From: Paracentrotus lividus
Lineage: Eukaryota > Echinodermata > Echinoidea > Camarodonta > Echinidae
Assembly: GCA_940671915.1 (NCBI GenBank)
Contig: CALNVZ010003433.1
Span: 13,351,393-13,415,392 of the forward strand
DNA: 64,000 nt
Direction of reading: 5' to 3'
This document shows, piece after piece, positions 60,507 through 64,000 of this stretch (position 1 is its first letter; each line of letters opens with the position of its first letter). Under the pieces are notes generated by a model. It worked only from the letters and a program-made list of their open reading frames with translations. It ran no database searches and was not told the origin of the DNA. The position numbers were made by a program, and so were the translations under genes.

Positions 60507-60758
60507 GAGCTTACATGCAAAAAGGACTAAATCTACCTTTGATGAAAATTGAGTTATTGATATCAAGCCATTGTTCAGGTACGTACCCGTCTTTGAACAA
60601 AAGAATTTTTTTTTTAATGTTGATTACAACTGTAAGAAATTTCATTTTGCAATTTCCCTTTTCCATAGACGCGTGTACAAAATCTGGTAAACAAATACCA
60701 TTTCCTCTGAGTTATAAAGTTATAAAGGTGGATTTAGTCCCTTTTGCATGTAAGCTCT
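60507..60758. mobile_element. MITE, GAGCTTACATGCAAAA ends
   Basis: GAGCTTACATGCAAAAAGGA then CTAAATCTACCTT at the left and the complement (AAGGTGGATTTAGTCCCTTT then TGCATGTAAGCTC) at the right. About 250 bp. Part of it reappears inverted at 61818-62145, interrupted by another element. Confidence 0.75.
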
Positions 60759-62145
60759 TTATAATGATCAGTTTTCTACAGTGTGTTCCTTAAGAAAGAT
60801 AACCGAAGTTCAAAGGTCAGTCATTCAAAAAGTACATGGTTTATTCTTGTGATTTGTTTACTAAAATATTAAGTAACTCATCAGCTTTACCTTGAGACAT
60901 TGCTTACGTCCAAATTGTCACGGGTCACAGAGCTAGGGTCCTTTGAAGGTGCAAGGTACAAAACCCACTTTTCCCAAGTTTTTGATTTGTAGGGTATGAA
61001 ACCATTTTGTTAAAACATTTTTTTGGTTTCGTTTTTTCTTTTCACACCAAGTTTCAATTAAATGAAATATCATTTGCCAAAGTACATATCTCACTGGCAA
61101 TAAGATAGGCTCACAATAATAAGTCTCTTGAGTATCGGAGACTTCATCGTTACGTCTCCTGACTCTTCAGGGTTTCGCGGGAAAATCGAACATAAGTTTT
61201 AAAAAATTGTCTAACCTGCTTGATTTCTTTTACAATGTTTTAATCGCTAGAAAGTTCCGACAACGTCTCTGCGGTGTCGTGGATAGTTCAGCCGCGGAAA
61301 CCCCGCAGAGACGTCACAGAGACTTGCTCACCTCTGAAAGAACTCTACTAAAAGATTGAGCATGTTTGACATTAATTTGTTTGGTCTTCTCGCGACTTCC
61401 TGGAGACTCAGGAGATGTCGCGGCGACCTCATCCCGACTCCAGAGACTCATAATCGAGAACGCAACTCATTGCCGATGAAAAATCCACTTTACCAAATGA
61501 GATAACATTTCATTGAAACTTGCTGTAAAAGACCCAATGATACCAACTACTTTTAAAATATTTGTATGGTACCCTACAAACCAAATACTTTTTAAAAAAG
61601 TGGGTTTTGTACCTTTCACATTCAAAGGACTCTAACTCTGTGACCCGTGACAATTTGGATGTAAGCGATGTCTCAAATTAAAGCTGATGAGGTATTTAAT
61701 ATTTTAGTACACAAATCACCAGATCTGGCAGAATAAACTGTGTACTCTTGAATTGACTGACCTTTGAACTTCGGTTACCTTTTTTGGAACACACTGTAGA
61801 AAACTGATCATACAAAGAGCTTACATGCAAAAGGGACTAAATCCACTTTTATAACTTATGCGGCGGTCACAACTCGCCGTACCTTCGACGTGCAACTCCC
61901 TACGATGGATTTCGTAGAAAATTCGTGCAGCGGAGGTACCTCGCAGGTACAATGCATGTACGACGTGCAGAAAGTTTTTACAATACCCTTACTATAGAAT
62001 TGCAGGAATCGCAGAAGTTGAATTAGGACCTGTGCGTGCATTGCACATGCAACGCAGGCTACGTTGATGGCACGTGCCCCGTAGCCTACGACGAGTTGTG
62101 ACCGCTGCATTAAGAGGAAATGGCATTTGTTTACCAGATTTTGTA
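60668..62145. mobile_element. 1.5-kb palindrome with mariner-type core
   Basis: Core 60779-61796 has ends CAGTGTGTTCC/GGAACACACTG flanked by TA. Symmetry extends outward on both sides through TTTTCTA/TAGAAAA, TGATCA and the MITE sequence to about 60668 and 62145. The inner arms share TTTGAACTTCGGTTA, GTGACCCGTGACAATTTGGA and GTGGGTTTTGTACCTT. The centre (61110-61470) holds a GTCTC-family fragment. The right arm carries a younger MITE. Confidence 0.85.
61859..62111. mobile_element. TGCGGCGG MITE, complete single copy, TTA duplication
   Basis: TGCGGCGGTCACAACTCGCC at the left and its near-complement ending ACCGCTGCA at the right. TTA flanks both sides (61856-61858, 62112-62114), and the empty site can be read in the opposite arm. 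TWA duplications suggest PIF/Harbinger. 253 bp. It is the reference for the rearranged copy at 47236-47757. Confidence 0.88.
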
Positions 62146-62229
62146 TAGATTTCGCACATAATCATGATAATGGTCCTGAATTCAGCGCTCCAGAACAATT
62201 TTCGATTTGCTCCAGGTCGAACAAAAATT

Positions 62230-62410
62230 TAGCATAACTTTTGTTTTACCACAAAAAAATACACAAAAAAGTGCATCAGCAAGGAAAGTTTGTTGGCTTT
62301 AATGTGGTACCACATACACATATCATATTAGAAAATTTTATACATAAAATATATTCCCCCGACTGTATACGATTTTTTAATAGAGTCTGTATGATTTTGG
62401 AATTAATCCT
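62230..62410. repeat. Dispersed repeat, second copy of 9211-9420
   Basis: Same word order as near 9260-9400 (TGCATCAGCAAGGAAA, GTTGGCTTTA, TGGTACCACATACACA, CCCGACTGTA). Diverged and non-coding. Confidence 0.65.
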
Positions 62411-62629
62411 CCTCAGCAACGACACCGTAGAAATTTTTCTTCGTTGGGTGTTGCAGTTTTCACCTTGCCTTATATCAAAATAACTTTTTAACATTATTAT
62501 TTGCAAGAAGTATAAATTGAAAAACCGTTTTGGGAGAAATAATGAAAACGGTTCATGATTTTGTTAAATGATGACCCCCGTCTTCCTAAATTACCTTGCA
62601 TTTGCTCTGACACACTTCCAATTGATTTA

Positions 62630-63065
62630 TATCCACTTGGTCTACCAGCAGTTGGTCCAATTATATGATCGTCTAATGCCACATGGGCTAAATCCATCTG
62701 TTCCAGTAAAATTTGGTCTAATACATACTTGGTTTAATTCTCACTTGGTCTAATGACCACTTGGTCAAATTGCCAAGTCGTCTGATCACTTTCGTGTTTA
62801 ATTACTTTTTCGTTTGATGCCGAAGTGAATATTTGGTCTATTATCTGTTAGGCCTACAGCAAAAATGGTGTCGGACCTAGTGGAAATTAAACAAACTTAA
62901 TATTAGACGGAATGGAATTAGACAAAATGGTAAATAGGCGAATTGACAATAAGACCAAATGGCAAGTTGACGAACCGGTTGTAGACAAAATGGATTAGAG
63001 CACGTGGAATGAGACCAAACGGGCATTAGTCAAAGAGGGTTTAGACCAACTGGAAATTTACCACT
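62630..63065. mobile_element. TTGGTCTA fold-back element, copy 3
   Basis: Left half: CACTTGGTCTACCAGCAGTT, AATTTGGTCTAATACATACT, CACTTGGTCTAATGACCACT. Right half: inverted units such as TTAGACAAAATGGTAAATAG and TTTAGACCAACTGGAAATTT. The words AATACATACTTGG are shared with copies 1 and 2. Confidence 0.78.
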
Positions 63066-63079
63066 ATCTATACTTTCCT

Positions 63080-63160
63080 TTCTTTTTCTCTTCTTCTTCT
63101 TCTTCTTCTGCTTCTGCTTCTACTCTACTTCTACTTTAACTTCTACTTCTACTTGGCCGA
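63080..63160. repeat. (CTT)n/(TTCTAC)n microsatellite
   Basis: Imperfect pyrimidine trinucleotide run next to the TTGGTCTA element. Confidence 0.9.
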
Positions 63161-63537
63161 CGCAATGATCGAAGGCGGCCCATTTGCAAATTTGGAGTAG
63201 AGGCTACCATGAGTCACCTTCTTTAATGTCTTCTTCAGCCTTACCCCTGATGCCAAGTAGATCTAAACCCACTCTAAAAGAGGTCGCCTGCACTGGATAG
63301 AGTCTGTAATTTAGTTTCAGATTCTATTCGCTTAGACCATTGTGTAGACTGCTTAGAAACCCAAAGATACACAAATAAACAGATATAATAATGCATTTAA
63401 ACATAACATTGAGCATGTTGAGAGCAAGGATTCGAGTAGAAGAAGATGGTAGCACAATTGGATATGGTCTGCAACAAACGTAGGTGAGAGCAGCAAGTAC
63501 GATTCATATGTCCATTCACTTTAGTGTGTCCTTGACA

Positions 63538-63619
63538 ACCGGTAACAACTGATGCGATTTTGAAGGGCTTGGGATATTTGGCCAGACGATCTTCGATCCA
63601 TAGGTCATTTGTGTGCCTT
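63538..63619 (-). pseudogene. C-terminal fragment of another clan-2 P450
   Basis: On the minus strand this reads HTNDLWIEDRLAKYPKPFKI followed by ASVV. It aligns without gaps to the tail of the complete P450 (CGLTYLPKPFKITAVAR). The expected haem-loop sequence should lie just to the right, but a repeat (GGCCCGGTCTCACCGCC...) begins at about 63620, so the exon is cut. The usual stop after the last strand is also missing, and the frame runs on about 37 codons. Other exons, if any, lie beyond the window. It is in the same orientation as its three relatives. Confidence 0.6.
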
Positions 63620-64000
63620 TAAGGCCCGGTCTCACCGCCCGAACTTTGTTGGAGCGGTCCTTGAACGGTAGGGAGAGGGGGCCGAATTTTGACAACGCTC
63701 GTCACCGCGCACAAAATGGGAAAAACAATAAAAAAAACACGGGCGTTGCCTTAGCGGTGCACCGCTAAAACCGGCGTTGCTTTAGCGTTGGTTTAGCTCC
63801 GACACCTCTATACCAACGCCAAACCAAAGTTCATCACCGCAACGGATCGCTGTTTCAACGCCCGACACCGTTCCAGCAATCCCGTGTCCGCTAGAATAAC
63901 GCTTAAAACCGCTACACCAAAGTTTGTACAACGTTTAATCACCGCCCTGGCAAAGCTGGCGAAGCAGCGGTGGTCTAGCGTTCAAGATTTCTGCGTTGGC
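63620..64000. mobile_element. Left part of a GGCCCGGTCTCACCGCC element (window edge)
   Basis: Starts AAGGCCCGGTCTCACCGCCC and is followed by many CCGCTA, AACGCC and CACCGC words to the window end. Its start resembles the GGGCCTGTCCCACAG element at 24879. The right end is outside the window. Confidence 0.55.

Noticed and set aside
60515-60793. 92-codon plus-strand frame
   Set aside because: Lies across a MITE and the end of a palindrome; no family motif.

Overview
The window is nuclear DNA from a multicellular animal. Genes are split by GT-AG introns, coding is sparse, and dispersed inverted-repeat (MITE-like) elements and microsatellites fill most of the space. The mix of sigma-class GST and CYP2/CYP4-type P450 genes, with this repeat spectrum, suggests a marine invertebrate deuterostome, most likely an echinoderm such as a sea urchin relative. 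That placement is inference; no sequence here proves it. There are two assembly gaps (18329-18428 and 36440-37063).

The genes form a xenobiotic/lipid metabolism neighbourhood. From left to right: a tRNA-Gln-like pseudogene (75-146); the last exon of a CYP4-like P450 on the plus strand (1891-2054), whose other exons lie left of the window; then, all on the minus strand, a complete five-exon sigma-class glutathione S-transferase (4016-11274, 209 aa), the first two exons of a CYP2-like P450 ending near an assembly gap (18588-21935), a complete seven-exon CYP2-like P450 (42070-51437, 505 aa), a disabled clan-2 P450 split by a 1.6 kb palindrome (57052-60123), and the C-terminal tail of a fourth clan-2 P450 cut by a repeat at the right edge (about 63538-63619). 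P450s oxidise lipophilic compounds (phase I) and GST conjugates glutathione to electrophiles (phase II), so the neighbours could act in one detoxification or eicosanoid pathway. This is inferred from family and position.

Between and inside the genes lie many elements recognised by terminal inverted repeats: mariner-type with TA duplications, 3-bp-duplication types, hAT-like GGATCC-ended types, a TTGGTCTA fold-back family, a GTATCTCAC/GAGACGTCTC family, a large GGCGCCCC minisatellite (29490-31640), and long palindromes of 0.6-1.6 kb. Several are nested, so relative insertion order can be read. The most unusual structures are two palindromes (58092-59733 and 60668-62145) whose mirror symmetry continues past the apparent ends of the transposon at their core, each with a younger MITE in one arm only; an element at 47236-47757 in which left and right halves are each duplicated (L-L-R-R); and two P450 paralogues with complementary exon fusions.

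I found no CRISPR array, no operon, no intact transposase or reverse transcriptase, and no prokaryotic or viral gene. Exon boundaries were derived by hand from splice sites, reading-frame continuity and family motifs; repeat boundaries are approximate unless a target duplication is stated.
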